A stretch of 64,000 bases of DNA from CAVXFS01 sp963761115 (GTDB taxonomy: Bacteria > Pseudomonadota > Gammaproteobacteria > Burkholderiales > Gallionellaceae), in assembly GCA_963761115.1 (NCBI GenBank), contig CAVXFS010000005.1:682001-746000 (forward strand). The letters run 5' to 3'. Below the pieces are notes generated by a model. It ran no database searches, was not told the origin of the DNA, and saw only the letters and a program-made list of their open reading frames with translations. The translations under genes and the position numbers were made by a program. Shown in pieces: positions 9,123 to 17,708 of this stretch; the stretch's first letter is position 1, and the number at the start of each line of letters is the position of its first letter.

Positions 9123-9611
9123 ATGCACCCAGGAGCCCAATCCCTGATCGCCGAGCTAGGCCTGCAGCCACATCCGGAAGGCGGCTATTTCCGGGAGATA
9201 TTCCGCTCCGCAAGTACGGTGCAACCGGGTGACGATCGCGCTGAGCGTAGCGCGCTGACGTCGATCTATTTCCTGCTGGTAGCGGGGCAGCATAGCGGCT
9301 GGCATCAGGTGCTTTCCGACGAGATATGGAACCATCTGGAAGGCGATGCACTGGAGCTGCTGTGTTTCGATGCGGTTACTGCCGAAGCCAGCACGATAGC
9401 ATTAGGCCGCTTCGGCAACGGCGGCGCCGTACCCATCCACGTCGTTCCGGCGGGTATATGGCAAGCCGCGCGTCCTTTGGGGGAATACGCCTTGTTGGGG
9501 TGCCATGTTGGCCCGGGTTTCGATTTCAGCGATTTCCGCATGGCATCGGGCGATGCCGATATGCGCCGCATCCTCGCAGAGCAAGGCGAGGCATTTGCGG
9601 CCTGCTTGTGA
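9123..9611 (+). CDS. DUF985 cupin-fold protein
   Basis: A 162-residue protein of the DUF985 cupin family (yeast YML079w type). The N-terminus LGLQPHPEGGYFREIFRS, the SIYFLLVAGQHSGWHQV strand pair and the closing GCHVGPGFDFSDF segment are family hallmarks and build the beta-barrel pocket. The start is placed at 9123, where aagagga precedes the ATG; an in-frame start 21 bp upstream is less likely. It stands alone. The ligand and any enzymatic activity are unknown. Confidence 0.85.
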   Translation: MHPGAQSLIAELGLQPHPEGGYFREIFRSASTVQPGDDRAERSALTSIYFLLVAGQHSGWHQVLSDEIWNHLEGDALELLCFDAVTAEASTIALGRFGNGGAVPIHVVPAGIWQAARPLGEYALLGCHVGPGFDFSDFRMASGDADMRRILAEQGEAFAACL

Positions 9612-9620
9612 AACAAGTTC

Positions 9621-9650
9621 CGTAGGTTGGGCTGAGGTGCGAAGCCCAAC
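9621..9650. repeat. Palindromic repeat, family 2 (half copy)
   Basis: cgtaggttgggctgaggtg followed by cgaagcccaac. The two parts can pair ttgggct with agcccaa. It lies 10 bp after the DUF985 stop codon and before the convergent lipoprotein gene, so it could act as a bidirectional terminator. Confidence 0.65.
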
Positions 9651-9674
9651 AAAAGGTTACCTTGACGGCATGAT

Positions 9675-10148
9675 TTATTTGGGGATCACACCCGTCTCAT
9701 CATAGATTTTTGAGCCTTGTTCCCTGAAATCATGCATACAGCAGCTTTTAATTTCCTCGAGTGCTTCGTCAGCAAAGACTCTGCTGAGAGCCCAGGTCCC
9801 AGACGCCATTCCCTGTCGCAGGCCCAGTTTCACATAGTATGTTTGCCCTGCCACCACATCGAGTACCATAGCCCTGTCGATTTCAATCGTGTCGGTATAG
9901 AACCTGTGCTCGCCTGGAGTGGCAAGATATTTGACGGCCTGTCCATTTTGTAGCCGGGATATATCCGCTCCGTTGTCATACAGCATTATGTTCAGATTGC
10001 CCCCGGCTGTCTCACCCGGCCTGTAAAAGTTTACCACCCCCATGTCCGCAGGCGCAGGTTCAACTGGATTGAACAATCGTTCCGTGGTTTCACAACCCGG
10101 AAGCAGAATAATAGCAGCCAGCAATAACAAGCTCTTGATCGATTTCAT
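9675..10148 (-). CDS. DUF2846 family lipoprotein
   Basis: A 157-residue predicted lipoprotein. The start at 10148 gives MKSIKSLLLLAAIILLPGC, a signal peptide with lipobox LLPGC. The mature part (NPVEPAPADMGVVNFYRP, then GEHRFYTDTIEI) matches the DUF2846 beta-rich domain. It begins 34 bp after the stop of the SUMF1-domain gene on the same strand, suggesting co-transcription. It is probably attached to the periplasmic face of a membrane. Function is unknown. Confidence 0.75.
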   Translation of the reverse strand: MKSIKSLLLLAAIILLPGCETTERLFNPVEPAPADMGVVNFYRPGETAGGNLNIMLYDNGADISRLQNGQAVKYLATPGEHRFYTDTIEIDRAMVLDVVAGQTYYVKLGLRQGMASGTWALSRVFADEALEEIKSCCMHDFREQGSKIYDETGVIPK

Positions 10149-10182
10149 CTGACCGCTCCCGGCAACAGGTAATATCGGCACA

Positions 10183-10989
10183 TCACGGGATCTCCCTCAC
10201 CACTCGAAAACCGATGTTGCTTATATAGCTGTCGGTGTCGTTGTTGTTGCGGCTTGCCGCGAGCAGGTTCCCGGGGTTGTTGTACCACGCACCGCCACGA
10301 TAGATGCGCTTGCTGCAGTCCCCGGATTCCCAGGCTGACCCGTCGGCAGGCGCGCCGATATAGTTTTTGTTGTAACAGTCCTGCGTCCATTCCCATACGT
10401 TGCCGCTCATGTCGTACAGGCCCCAGTCATTCGGTGCGAGTTGTCCGACATCATGGGGCCATCCATTGCTGTTGGCGTCATACCAGGCCAGCCGTCCCGG
10501 GTCGGATCCGCTGCCGCAATACATCTTGTGCGCACCACCGGCACGGCAGGCATATTCCCATTCAGCCTCGCTGGGTAGCCTGACTCTCGTGCCGGTGATA
10601 TAACTCATCGACTCGACATAGCGCGTCGCAAAGTGCCAGCTTATCTGTTCCACCGGCCTGTTCGGTCCGATGAATTTGCTTGGGTTGAAGTGCTTGATTT
10701 GCTCATATTGTGCCTGTGTCACTTCATGGCGGCCCATCCAGAATCCATTGACGCAGACCCTGTGTATGGGTTGTGCGTCACTTCTGTCTCCGCCCATCTG
10801 AAAGCAACCCGTCGGCACCCACACGAATTCCATTCCGGTCTTGGGTTCGACCCATAGCGTGCCAGCGACACGTTTGCCTGAATTCTGTATATCCGATGCA
10901 GGATGATCTTGTTCGCTCTCTGCCCGCGCGTTGACTGGAACAACTTGCAGTCCCAGCATCAGACTGACAAGAATAATGTGCACTTTCAT
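10183..10989 (-). CDS. SUMF1 / formylglycine-generating-enzyme-like domain protein, secreted
   Basis: A 268-residue protein. The chosen start (ggagat seven bases upstream) gives a signal peptide MKVHIILVSLMLGLQVVPVNARA. The rest is an FGE-sulfatase (SUMF1) domain: GMEFVWVPTGCFQMGG, HEVTQAQYEQI, RLPSEAEWEYACRAGG, LYDMSGNVWEWTQD and a terminal GFRVVREIP. The cysteine pair that makes authentic FGE an oxidase is missing: the segment after YRGGAW reads YNNPGNLLAASRN. Formylglycine formation is therefore unlikely; a structural or ligand-binding use of the fold is more plausible. A similar gene lies at 22109-22963. Confidence 0.85.
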   Translation of the reverse strand: MKVHIILVSLMLGLQVVPVNARAESEQDHPASDIQNSGKRVAGTLWVEPKTGMEFVWVPTGCFQMGGDRSDAQPIHRVCVNGFWMGRHEVTQAQYEQIKHFNPSKFIGPNRPVEQISWHFATRYVESMSYITGTRVRLPSEAEWEYACRAGGAHKMYCGSGSDPGRLAWYDANSNGWPHDVGQLAPNDWGLYDMSGNVWEWTQDCYNKNYIGAPADGSAWESGDCSKRIYRGGAWYNNPGNLLAASRNNNDTDSYISNIGFRVVREIP

Positions 10990-11340
10990 TGCAGATCTCC
11001 ATTTTTCTAGTTCGGCGCCTGTATCCATGGAGGTGAGTACGACCGAAATCGGCAGGAGTTGTAAGCGCATGAACAAGAACACATCAGTCTCCTGCTCCGT
11101 TGAGTCCGGGAATTGCAGATGGAGGGGAGAGGATGCCAGTGTCGCATTGATAAGCACTTCGTTCTGTGCGGTAACGCACAAAAGCTGGAATATAGGTATG
11201 CTGGATCCGACTACCTTCAGGCAGAATGGCCCAAGTCACCGTCAGGTCTGTGTGAACGGGAAATAGGCAGCCGCAGCGATCTGAACCACGAACCCGGTTC
11301 GTAGGTTGGGCTGACGAAGGAAGCCCAACAAAGGATTGTG
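10990..11340. other. Intergenic region, no convincing gene
   Basis: 351 bases between the start of the SUMF1-domain gene and the end of the cytochrome gene. Open frames exist on both strands but have no ribosome binding site or recognisable protein. A half copy of repeat family 2 lies at 11301-11329. The string caccgtcaggtctgtgtgaacggg (11237-11260) slightly resembles the HRVCVNG codons of the adjacent SUMF1 gene but is too short to call a remnant. Confidence 0.5.
11301..11329. repeat. Palindromic repeat, family 2 (half copy)
   Basis: gtaggttgggctgacgaagg followed by aagcccaac, almost the same as the left half of the element at 2381-2457. It sits 11 bp beyond the cytochrome c stop codon and may terminate that transcript. 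Confidence 0.65.
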
Positions 11341-11772
11341 CTACCGTTTGCCCAACTCCAGTATGAAGCCCACGAGCTTTTCGAGCTGCGCATGCCTGGA
11401 GCCGCTGGGGTCTATGGCGGGCATGGCTTCAACACCCCAGTTGCCGCTGCCGCCGTGGGAGATCTTTGCCACCAGTCCCTCGGCCAGTGGGTAGCTCTTG
11501 CCCTGGTATTCGTAGGTGGCGACATTCTGGTAGCGCTTGCCGACGTCTTTCCATGCCGGGCCGACGATCCTGTGGTCCGGCGCGTGGCAGTTGTTGCAGC
11601 CCAGCTTGACGGCAAGCTGGGGCATCTGGTTTTGCTGGAGGGCGTTCTGGATGTCCTGGTCAACATCGAAATTCAGGCTTTCTTCCTTCTTGTAATCGAT
11701 TTTTTCATCGCAGCCGGCAAGCCATGCCAGCGCGATAAGCAGCACCAGGGTTTTGATCGGTTTCGGTTTCAT
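11341..11772 (-). CDS. Monoheme c-type cytochrome lipoprotein (c551/c552-like)
   Basis: About 143 residues. The N-terminus MKPKPIKTLVLLIALAWLAGC is a lipoprotein signal with lipobox LAGC. The single heme site is CNNCH, and a Met ligand is expected in the GVEAMPAID segment, as in small cytochromes c551/c552. An inserted stretch (QNALQQNQMPQLAVKLG) precedes the heme. Probable role: periplasmic, membrane-tethered electron carrier. The start is uncertain because no clear Shine-Dalgarno is visible; two ATGs lie close together (11772 and 11778). It stands alone, so its redox partners are unknown. Confidence 0.85.
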   Translation of the reverse strand: MKPKPIKTLVLLIALAWLAGCDEKIDYKKEESLNFDVDQDIQNALQQNQMPQLAVKLGCNNCHAPDHRIVGPAWKDVGKRYQNVATYEYQGKSYPLAEGLVAKISHGGSGNWGVEAMPAIDPSGSRHAQLEKLVGFILELGKR

Positions 11773-11839
11773 AATCATTTGGGCCTGACTCAAATTGTTT
11801 ATCATCCAGTAGTATAGCGCGCAGGTGCGGACCCCTTAA

Positions 11840-12067
11840 ATGCAAAAATTATCTGAATATATCGAAATGGCGGCAGCGGAATATTGGCAGGAGACCGGCA
11901 AGGAGGAATTGTCTGCTTTCTGGCTCGCGGAATATTTTCAGGACAGTGGTGTGCTGGATGATTTTCCCAATCAGGACATGATCGCATTTCACTCATTGGT
12001 ACAAAAAGCGCTGACCCTGAATATCGAAAGAGCTGAAAAGCTGGCACGGCTGCGGCAAAATGAATGA
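11840..12067 (+). CDS. Hypothetical acidic small protein, 75 aa
   Basis: Small protein MQKLSEYIEMAAAEYWQETG..., mostly helical, acidic in the first half and with a basic C-terminal helix (RAEKLARLRQNE). There is no membrane segment. The ribosome binding site is weak. It reads away from the cytochrome c gene. I do not recognise a family. Confidence 0.5.
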   Translation: MQKLSEYIEMAAAEYWQETGKEELSAFWLAEYFQDSGVLDDFPNQDMIAFHSLVQKALTLNIERAEKLARLRQNE

Positions 12068-12158
12068 TTCACTGAGCAAAAAAAGTCGCAGACAGTTCAT
12101 TTGTTTCGATGATAATAATACGTCCCCATTGGATTGAGAATCGGAAGGAGATTCAAGC

Positions 12159-12605
12159 ATGTCTACAGGCACCATCCGGCTTCATCGCGTACTGCGTACA
12201 AAGCCTGAGCGCATCTTTCGGGCGTTTACAGACGCTGATGCAATGACAAAGTGGATTGCACCTTACGGGTTCACCTGCAAGGTTCACCACATGGATGTCA
12301 AGGTTGGCGGCACCTACAGGATGTCGTTCACGAACTTTACGACAGGTAACGGCCACTCGTTTGGTGGCGAATATCTCGAACTCGACCCATTCAACAGGAT
12401 TTGCTATTCGGACAGGTTCGACGATCCGAACTTGCCCGGAGAAATGAAGACGACGGTGACCTTCAAGCAGGTGTCGTGCGGAACGGAACTCGAAGTAGTG
12501 CAGGAAGGGATACCTGAGGCCATTCCGCTCGAGATGTGCTATCTCGGCTGGCAAGAGTCGCTTGTGCAACTCGCGCATCTCGTCGAGCCGGAGATCCCGG
12601 ATTGA
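12159..12605 (+). CDS. SRPBCC / AHSA1-family protein
   Basis: A 148-residue START-like (SRPBCC, AHSA1) domain protein. Typical segments are RVLRTKPERIFRAFTDADAM, WIAPYGFTCKVHHMDVKVGG, YRMSFTNF and the C-terminal helix GWQESLVQLAHLVE. These proteins form a hydrophobic cavity and are often misnamed activators of Hsp90 ATPase. The start is backed by ggaaggag nine bases before the ATG. It is followed 63 bp later by the NmrA-like gene; joint transcription is possible. The ligand is unknown. Confidence 0.85.
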   Translation: MSTGTIRLHRVLRTKPERIFRAFTDADAMTKWIAPYGFTCKVHHMDVKVGGTYRMSFTNFTTGNGHSFGGEYLELDPFNRICYSDRFDDPNLPGEMKTTVTFKQVSCGTELEVVQEGIPEAIPLEMCYLGWQESLVQLAHLVEPEIPD

Positions 12606-12668
12606 CAGGATATGTATCGACCCCATTAATTTCCCTGGCTAACTACAGAGCGAACAAGGAGAAACATC

Positions 12669-13619
12669 ATGGCCAAAAAAGAAATCATTGCCGTCATGGG
12701 TGCGACGGGCGCTCAGGGCGGAGGACTTGTTCGCGCGATCCTGGCTGACCGCGATAGTCCGTTCGCCGTGAGGGCGATCACCCGCAAGCCCGATTCTGAA
12801 AAAGCGCAGGCGCTGGCCAAACAGGGCGCAGAAGTCGTGGCGGGCGATGCCGATGACCAGGCCAGCCTGGAGCAGGCATTTGCCGGTGTGCACGGTGTTT
12901 ACTGCGTGACCAACTTCTGGGAGCATTTCTCGGTGGAGCGCGAGGGCGCGCAGGCAACCGCGATGGCGAGGGCGACCAAAAAGGCTGGTGTGCAGCATGT
13001 CATCTGGTCGACGCTCGAAGACACGCGCAAGCTGGTGCCGCTCGATGACGACCGCCTGCCGACGTTGCAGGGCAAATACAAAGTGCCGCATTTCGATTCC
13101 AAGGGATCGATGGATCATGTCTTTGCCGAACAGGCGGCGCCGACCACCTTTCTGCTGACCTCGTTCTACTGGGATAATTTCATCCACTTCGGCATGGGGC
13201 CGCGCAAGGGCGCCGACGGAGAACTCGCGCTGTCGATGCCGCTCGGCGGCGCAAAGCTTCCGGGCATGGCCGCCGAGGATATCGGCGCTTGCGCCTATGG
13301 AGTGTTCCGTCGCGGCACGAGTTCTGCCGGGCAACGAGTCGGCATTACCGGCGAAATACTATCCGGTCCGGAGATGGCGGCGAAAATGGCAAGCGCACTC
13401 GGGCGCAAGGTCGGCTTCAACGATGTGCCGTTTGACGTTTACCGCGGATTGGGTTTTCCTGGCGCGGAAGATCTCGGCAACATGTTCCAGTACCAGGCCA
13501 TATTCGGCGATGAGTTTTGCCGCAGCCGCGACGCGGCGCTTTCACGCTCGCTGAATCCGGGGCTGCTCTCGTTCGAAGCGTGGCTGGCCAGATACAAGGG
13601 TCGCATCCCGCTCGAATAG
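12669..13619 (+). CDS. NmrA/HSCARG-like NAD(P)-binding protein
   Basis: A 316-residue protein with an atypical short-chain dehydrogenase fold. The dinucleotide-binding loop is VMGATGAQGGGLVRAIL near residues 9-25. Later blocks include GVHGVYCVTNFWEHFS, QHVIWSTLED and the C-terminal LLSFEAWLARYKG. NmrA/HSCARG proteins sense the NADP(H) ratio rather than catalyse a reaction, since the SDR Tyr-x3-Lys pair is not evident. A strong aaggag precedes the ATG. The intergenic space after it contains a degenerate GGGGCCAGGCCTGGC palindrome. Confidence 0.85.
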   Translation: MAKKEIIAVMGATGAQGGGLVRAILADRDSPFAVRAITRKPDSEKAQALAKQGAEVVAGDADDQASLEQAFAGVHGVYCVTNFWEHFSVEREGAQATAMARATKKAGVQHVIWSTLEDTRKLVPLDDDRLPTLQGKYKVPHFDSKGSMDHVFAEQAAPTTFLLTSFYWDNFIHFGMGPRKGADGELALSMPLGGAKLPGMAAEDIGACAYGVFRRGTSSAGQRVGITGEILSGPEMAAKMASALGRKVGFNDVPFDVYRGLGFPGAEDLGNMFQYQAIFGDEFCRSRDAALSRSLNPGLLSFEAWLARYKGRIPLE

Positions 13620-13782
13620 CAAGATGGCGGAAGCAGGGAATGACGCGTGAATCACGGGGCCAGGCCTGGCTTCGTGACATCCGGACTTCCATACAGTTAC
13701 CATATCCCGCTGGTACGCTGAAGAACTGCATGCCATCAGTTGCTATTCCATAGCAAGTCAAATCACATGCGTAGGAGGTTAA

Positions 13783-14607
13783 ATGCAGGGTATGGATAAA
13801 TATACGGATAAGGCTATCGAGTTGGGCATGACTTTCGGGCCAAAGCTGTTGCTGGCGATCATCGTGCTGGTAATTGGCTGGTGGTTTGCCAGCGCACTGG
13901 TAAGGCGGCTGGATGCCTTGCTGGAGCGACAGCAGGTCGACAAAACATTGCACAGTTTTCTGTCCAGCCTGTCAGGCGTCATTCTAAAAGCGCTCATCCT
14001 GATTATCACGGCGTCCATGATCGGTGTTGAAACCGCATCACTCATCGCGCTGCTCGGTGCCGCTGGATTGGCCATAGGCTTCGCATTGCAAGGGAGTCTC
14101 TCCAACTTCGCCGGCGGCATCCTGATCCTGTTTTTCAAGCCATTCAAGGCCGGAGATTTTATTGAGGCACAAGGTCATTCCGGCGATGTGCAGGAGATCC
14201 AGATATTCAACACGGTATTGCTGACCAAAGACAAGCGCAAGGTGGTGATTCCCAACGGCATGTTGTCCAACGGCACCCTGGTCAATGTGTTCTGCGAACC
14301 GAATCGCCGGGTCGACCTGACCTTCGGTATCAGCTACAGCGATGACATTGCCACCGCCAGAGCCGTGCTGGAAAAAGTCATCGCAGATAACGATCTTATC
14401 CTGAAGGATATTGCGCATGATATCTATGTGTCAGCCCATGCGGACAGTTCGATCAACCTGCTGGTTCGAGTCTGGACGGAATCGGCGAATTACTGGGCAG
14501 TGAACTTTGCGCTGATGGAACAGGTGAAATATGCATTTGACAATGCAGGACTCACCATTCCGTTCCCGCAACGCGACGTGCATATGTATTCCGCCTCGAA
14601 TGCGTGA
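13783..14607 (+). CDS. mscS: MscS-family small-conductance mechanosensitive channel
   Basis: A 274-residue inner-membrane channel that releases solutes under hypo-osmotic stress. Three membrane segments are present. The pore-lining third helix lies in the Gly/Ala-rich AAGLAIGFALQGSLSNFAGG, followed by the beta domain entry FKPFKAGDFIEAQGHSGDV and VIPNGMLSNGTLVN. The length is very close to E. coli MscS (286). The Shine-Dalgarno taggagg is strong. It is a single-gene unit with repeats on both sides. Confidence 0.92.
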   Translation: MQGMDKYTDKAIELGMTFGPKLLLAIIVLVIGWWFASALVRRLDALLERQQVDKTLHSFLSSLSGVILKALILIITASMIGVETASLIALLGAAGLAIGFALQGSLSNFAGGILILFFKPFKAGDFIEAQGHSGDVQEIQIFNTVLLTKDKRKVVIPNGMLSNGTLVNVFCEPNRRVDLTFGISYSDDIATARAVLEKVIADNDLILKDIAHDIYVSAHADSSINLLVRVWTESANYWAVNFALMEQVKYAFDNAGLTIPFPQRDVHMYSASNA

Positions 14608-14624
14608 TTTGCCAATCAACCGTG

Positions 14625-14650
14625 CATCACGGGATCAGGTCTGGCTTGGC
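14625..14650. repeat. Degenerate REP-like string, pair with 13651-13676
   Basis: atcacgggatcaggtctggctt, 18 bp downstream of mscS, closely matches atcacggggccaggcctggctt downstream of the NmrA-like gene. Both look like decayed relatives of repeat family 1 (ggggtcagg core). Confidence 0.45.
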
Positions 14651-14730
14651 AACGCGCCACAATATACACTTGACCCCCAAGTTCACCCGTGGCGCCTTGA
14701 AGGCGTCATATGATCTGAAAGGAGAGTCCA

Positions 14731-15096
14731 ATGATTACCGTTTCAGGGGAAAGCAAAGGAAACATTCTTGTCGTCAGCGCCTCAGGTAAGTTAACCGATC
14801 AGGACTATAAGGAAGTACTCATCCCGCGTCTGGAAGCAATCATTCAGGCGCATGGCAAGGCGCGACTGCTGCTGGACATGGGGGATGAATTCCATGGCTG
14901 GGAAGCTGCGGCGGCATGGGATGACGCCCGCTTCGGACTTGCCCACAGGAACGATTTCGAAAAGATGGGAGTCGTTGGCGGCCCCAAATGGGTCGAGTGG
15001 GCCTTGAAGATCGGCGCCGTCGCCATAAGCGGCGAAATGAAAAACTTCGCCGCAAGCGAGCGCAAACAGGCAATGCGCTGGATCGGCAGCGAGTAG
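14731..15096 (+). CDS. SpoIIAA-like (STAS) protein
   Basis: A 121-residue SpoIIAA-like domain protein (PF11964 type). Recognisable parts are GNILVVSASGKLTDQDYKEV, the RLLLDMGDEFHGWEAAAAWDD core and the KNFAASERKQAMRWI tail. Such proteins have a STAS/CRAL-TRIO-like fold. The conserved phosphorylatable serine of true anti-sigma antagonists is not obvious. A good ribosome binding site (aaaggag) is present. A second family member is at 63565-63945. Function is not known. Confidence 0.8.
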   Translation: MITVSGESKGNILVVSASGKLTDQDYKEVLIPRLEAIIQAHGKARLLLDMGDEFHGWEAAAAWDDARFGLAHRNDFEKMGVVGGPKWVEWALKIGAVAISGEMKNFAASERKQAMRWIGSE

Positions 15097-15188
15097 GTGC
15101 TGGCTTGGTATCACACCGCGACGAGCAACCTATATACTTGATCCTGATGAACTGATTCGACGGCAGACATGGGAAGGAGCACTTTGAC

Positions 15189-15674
15189 ATGAACAATAAC
15201 GCAGACTACAGGCTGATCTGTAAATCAACAGTGTGCGGAGAGATCTCCGAGGACGAAGGCAAGATCCTTTCGACCATCATGGCTGTGCGTCAATTGAGGG
15301 ATGGCGAGTTGCTTGTCAGCGAGGGCGACGCCGATCAGTCCCTGTACATCCTCGCTTCCGGCAAGCTCGGCGTCTTCAGCGCCGGACCTGACGACAAGGA
15401 ACACCTGGTTCACACCATGACGGAGGGCGAATGTGCCGGTACCCGCGCTTTCGTCGACCGGACACCGCGCAAGGCAACCCTGCGCGCGATCGGCGAAGTC
15501 ACGGTCTATTCGATCACTCCGGCAGCCTTCGATACAGTGGTGGATGGTCACCCTCGCCTGGCATACAAAGTGATGCGCGCGCTGTTCCGGGTCACCCACG
15601 CCAACCTGATGCGGATGAACCGGGAAAGCCAGCAGCTTTCCAATTACATCCAGAAGTCGGGGGGGCGGTATTGA
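15189..15674 (+). CDS. Single-domain cyclic-nucleotide-binding protein
   Basis: A 161-residue protein made essentially of one CAP/CNMP-binding domain: LVSEGDADQSLYILASGKLG, then GECAGTRAFVDRTPRKATLRAIG, where the R-(K/T)-A-T segment corresponds to the phosphate-binding cassette. There is no helix-turn-helix after it, only a helix ending NYIQKSGGRY. It is therefore not a CRP-type transcription factor; it probably interacts with another protein. RBS ggaaggag is present upstream. A second such gene is at 30943-31299. Confidence 0.8.
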   Translation: MNNNADYRLICKSTVCGEISEDEGKILSTIMAVRQLRDGELLVSEGDADQSLYILASGKLGVFSAGPDDKEHLVHTMTEGECAGTRAFVDRTPRKATLRAIGEVTVYSITPAAFDTVVDGHPRLAYKVMRALFRVTHANLMRMNRESQQLSNYIQKSGGRY

Positions 15675-15744
15675 GTCGCCGGGATCGAATTTGATAGAGG
15701 CGGAAAAATATCCTGGACTGTCCCTTTGATAGTGGATAGATCAT

Positions 15745-16848
15745 ATGAACTCTCGTTGCGCTGCATTGATCCTGATTTCATTCGTCCAGTTTGTTGCAGG
15801 TAATTCGGTTGCGCATGCAAGCCAGGGTGCACGAACGACTGCGCTTGATACGCATGCATTGCCGCTGGGAGATGGCAAGGTCAGCACGGAACCCAGGCGC
15901 GGCTATGTTTATTCCTGTGCCTCGTCATTTCGCGGCGGCGGTGCGCAGCATAGTGGCGACTGGATACATGGCGCTACCTGGGATGACACGCAAAAGATCT
16001 CGGTCCGGGGGGACGTGTCCTGGCCGGAGGCGGCCATATCGATCAGGACGGACGCAGATCAGCGGCTGATTTCCAGCAAGGCTTTGCCGGACGACCATAC
16101 CACCGGGATATTTCCGGTGCAGCGCGATGATCCCGCCTATCGGATCGACCGCAACCCGAATCCCATCACTGCCCAGAGCATCACTTTGGCGTTGCCGCTC
16201 TCGCCCACGGTCGCTGCCGAACCCGGCTGTGTGCCGATGGGGATGGTCGGGGTGATGCTGAACGGCGTGCCGTTCTTCAATGCGCTTGACGATGCCGGAC
16301 GTGATGCAGTCGCTCACGAAGTGCAGGATCACTGCAGCGGACATCCCCAGCACATGGGTGAATACCATTACCACGGTCCGAGCGGTTGCGTGAAAGCGGA
16401 AACGGAAAACAACAGGCTGATCGGCTACGCGCTCGATGGTTTCGGCATCTACAGCATGTACGATGAGAACGGCAATGAACTCACCAATAACGATCTGGAT
16501 GAGTGCCATGGCCGGGTCAGCCGGGTCGAGTGGGATGGCAGGGAAGTCGAGATGTATCACTATGTGCTGACGCGCGAATATCCGTATACGGTCGGCTGCT
16601 TCAGGGGCGCGGCGGTGAGAGGTCAGGGTCGCCTGCGTCAGGCAGGCATGAGCGGTGATCCGCGGAGGTCGGCAGATGCGCCTCGCCAGCGACCGGGAAG
16701 ACACCAGCCGCCCGCCGAGGCGCTGAGCGCATGTTCGGGCTTGTCCCGGGATGCGGCATGCAGCTTTGCATCGCCTCGCGGCGACACCATCAGCGGAACC
16801 TGCCAGTCACCGGCAGGCGAGCTTGCCTGTGTGCCGCAGCGGAGATAA
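15745..16848 (+). CDS. YHYH-domain secreted protein
   Basis: A 367-residue protein with an N-terminal signal peptide (CAALILISFVQFVAGNSVAHA). The centre contains the YHYH hallmark (HMGEYHYHGPSGCV, about residues 209-222), followed by IGYALDGFGIYSMYDENG and the second YHYVLTREYPYTVGCFRG. The Cys-containing tail (DAACSFASPRGDTISGTC) resembles C-terminal extensions seen in the family, so I take the frame to be intact. The YHYH domain is found in secreted bacterial proteins; the histidines suggest metal binding. No enzymatic role is established. Confidence 0.8.
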   Translation: MNSRCAALILISFVQFVAGNSVAHASQGARTTALDTHALPLGDGKVSTEPRRGYVYSCASSFRGGGAQHSGDWIHGATWDDTQKISVRGDVSWPEAAISIRTDADQRLISSKALPDDHTTGIFPVQRDDPAYRIDRNPNPITAQSITLALPLSPTVAAEPGCVPMGMVGVMLNGVPFFNALDDAGRDAVAHEVQDHCSGHPQHMGEYHYHGPSGCVKAETENNRLIGYALDGFGIYSMYDENGNELTNNDLDECHGRVSRVEWDGREVEMYHYVLTREYPYTVGCFRGAAVRGQGRLRQAGMSGDPRRSADAPRQRPGRHQPPAEALSACSGLSRDAACSFASPRGDTISGTCQSPAGELACVPQRR

Positions 16849-17137
16849 ATGGCCGGCATGATTGAAGCCAGGGTTGGAATCGAGGCATTGCATCGGGAGG
16901 GGGTGAATGTGAACTTGAACTTGAAAACATTGTCCGTATCTTCAGCCGTACTGTTCTGTTCGCCTGCCTGATGCGGGATAGTGAGTTCGGGGTATGTAAA
17001 ACGCAAGACCTGACCCCACATTCGACCCCATATTCCGGAATCCTGACTGGATTTATGGTGTAGTGTTTATCGCGGTAGAAATCCCGAAAAACTACCACGA
17101 CTTGATTCGATTTCAATTCTTGAGGAAAGGAACTCAA

Positions 17138-17629
17138 ATGAAGACGATAATTACTGCTGCACTGCTGATGGTTCTAGCGGTTCCCGCCTTTGCTGCGGAT
17201 GGTTCCAGGGGAATGAAACTCAACGGCGCTATCAATGAAGCGTTCACCGGCTTCTTTGATTCATGGAACAAACACGACGTGGATGGAATGGTCGCGCATT
17301 GGACTCGCAATGCATCGCTGATCAATCCAATGGGCAGGAAGGCCAAAGGCAAGGACGAGATCAGGGCGCTGCTCAATGATGAACAGACGACGATATTCAG
17401 GCAATCGATTGCAAAGATCGTGAGCCTTGACGCGAAGCGGGTCGGCGACAGGCTTGCCTGGTACGACGCGGAGATGACCGTCGACAACGCCCTCGGTCCT
17501 GATGGCGCGGCCATGCCGCAGATGAAGATGCATATAGCCGGGCTGATGCAGCGGAAGGGCCACAAGTGGCTGCTCTACGCTGCTCGCCCCTATGCTTTCC
17601 TGCCTCCGCCGCCAGCGAAGAGAAACTGA
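17138..17629 (+). CDS. SnoaL-like / SgcJ-EcaC family secreted protein
   Basis: A 163-residue protein. The start after gaggaaagg gives a signal peptide MKTIITAALLMVLAVPAFA. The mature part is a nuclear-transport-factor-2-like (SnoaL) cone: INEAFTGFFDSWNKHDVDGM, HWTRNASLINPMGRKAKGKD and a closing GLMQRKGHKWLLYAARPY. SgcJ/EcaC proteins belong to this group. Export to the periplasm is predicted; the ligand is unknown. The preceding 289 bp contain a gacctgacccc string related to repeat family 1. Confidence 0.78.
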   Translation: MKTIITAALLMVLAVPAFAADGSRGMKLNGAINEAFTGFFDSWNKHDVDGMVAHWTRNASLINPMGRKAKGKDEIRALLNDEQTTIFRQSIAKIVSLDAKRVGDRLAWYDAEMTVDNALGPDGAAMPQMKMHIAGLMQRKGHKWLLYAARPYAFLPPPPAKRN

Positions 17630-17708
17630 ATTGCGCAGCGCCAGGTCTTGCATTTGAGGGCCATCAAGGTTTGGCGCAATTTGTATTGATTGGCCATATG
17701 GGGAACTC

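Noticed and set aside
11237..11260. Remnant of a third SUMF1 gene
   Set aside because: Only about eight residues resemble the HRVCVNG segment; too short to support.
16848..17137. Frameshift at the end of the YHYH gene
   Set aside because: The C-terminal part after CFRG looked odd at first, but its SFASPRGDTISGTC segment fits a natural Cys-containing extension, so the frame is taken as intact.
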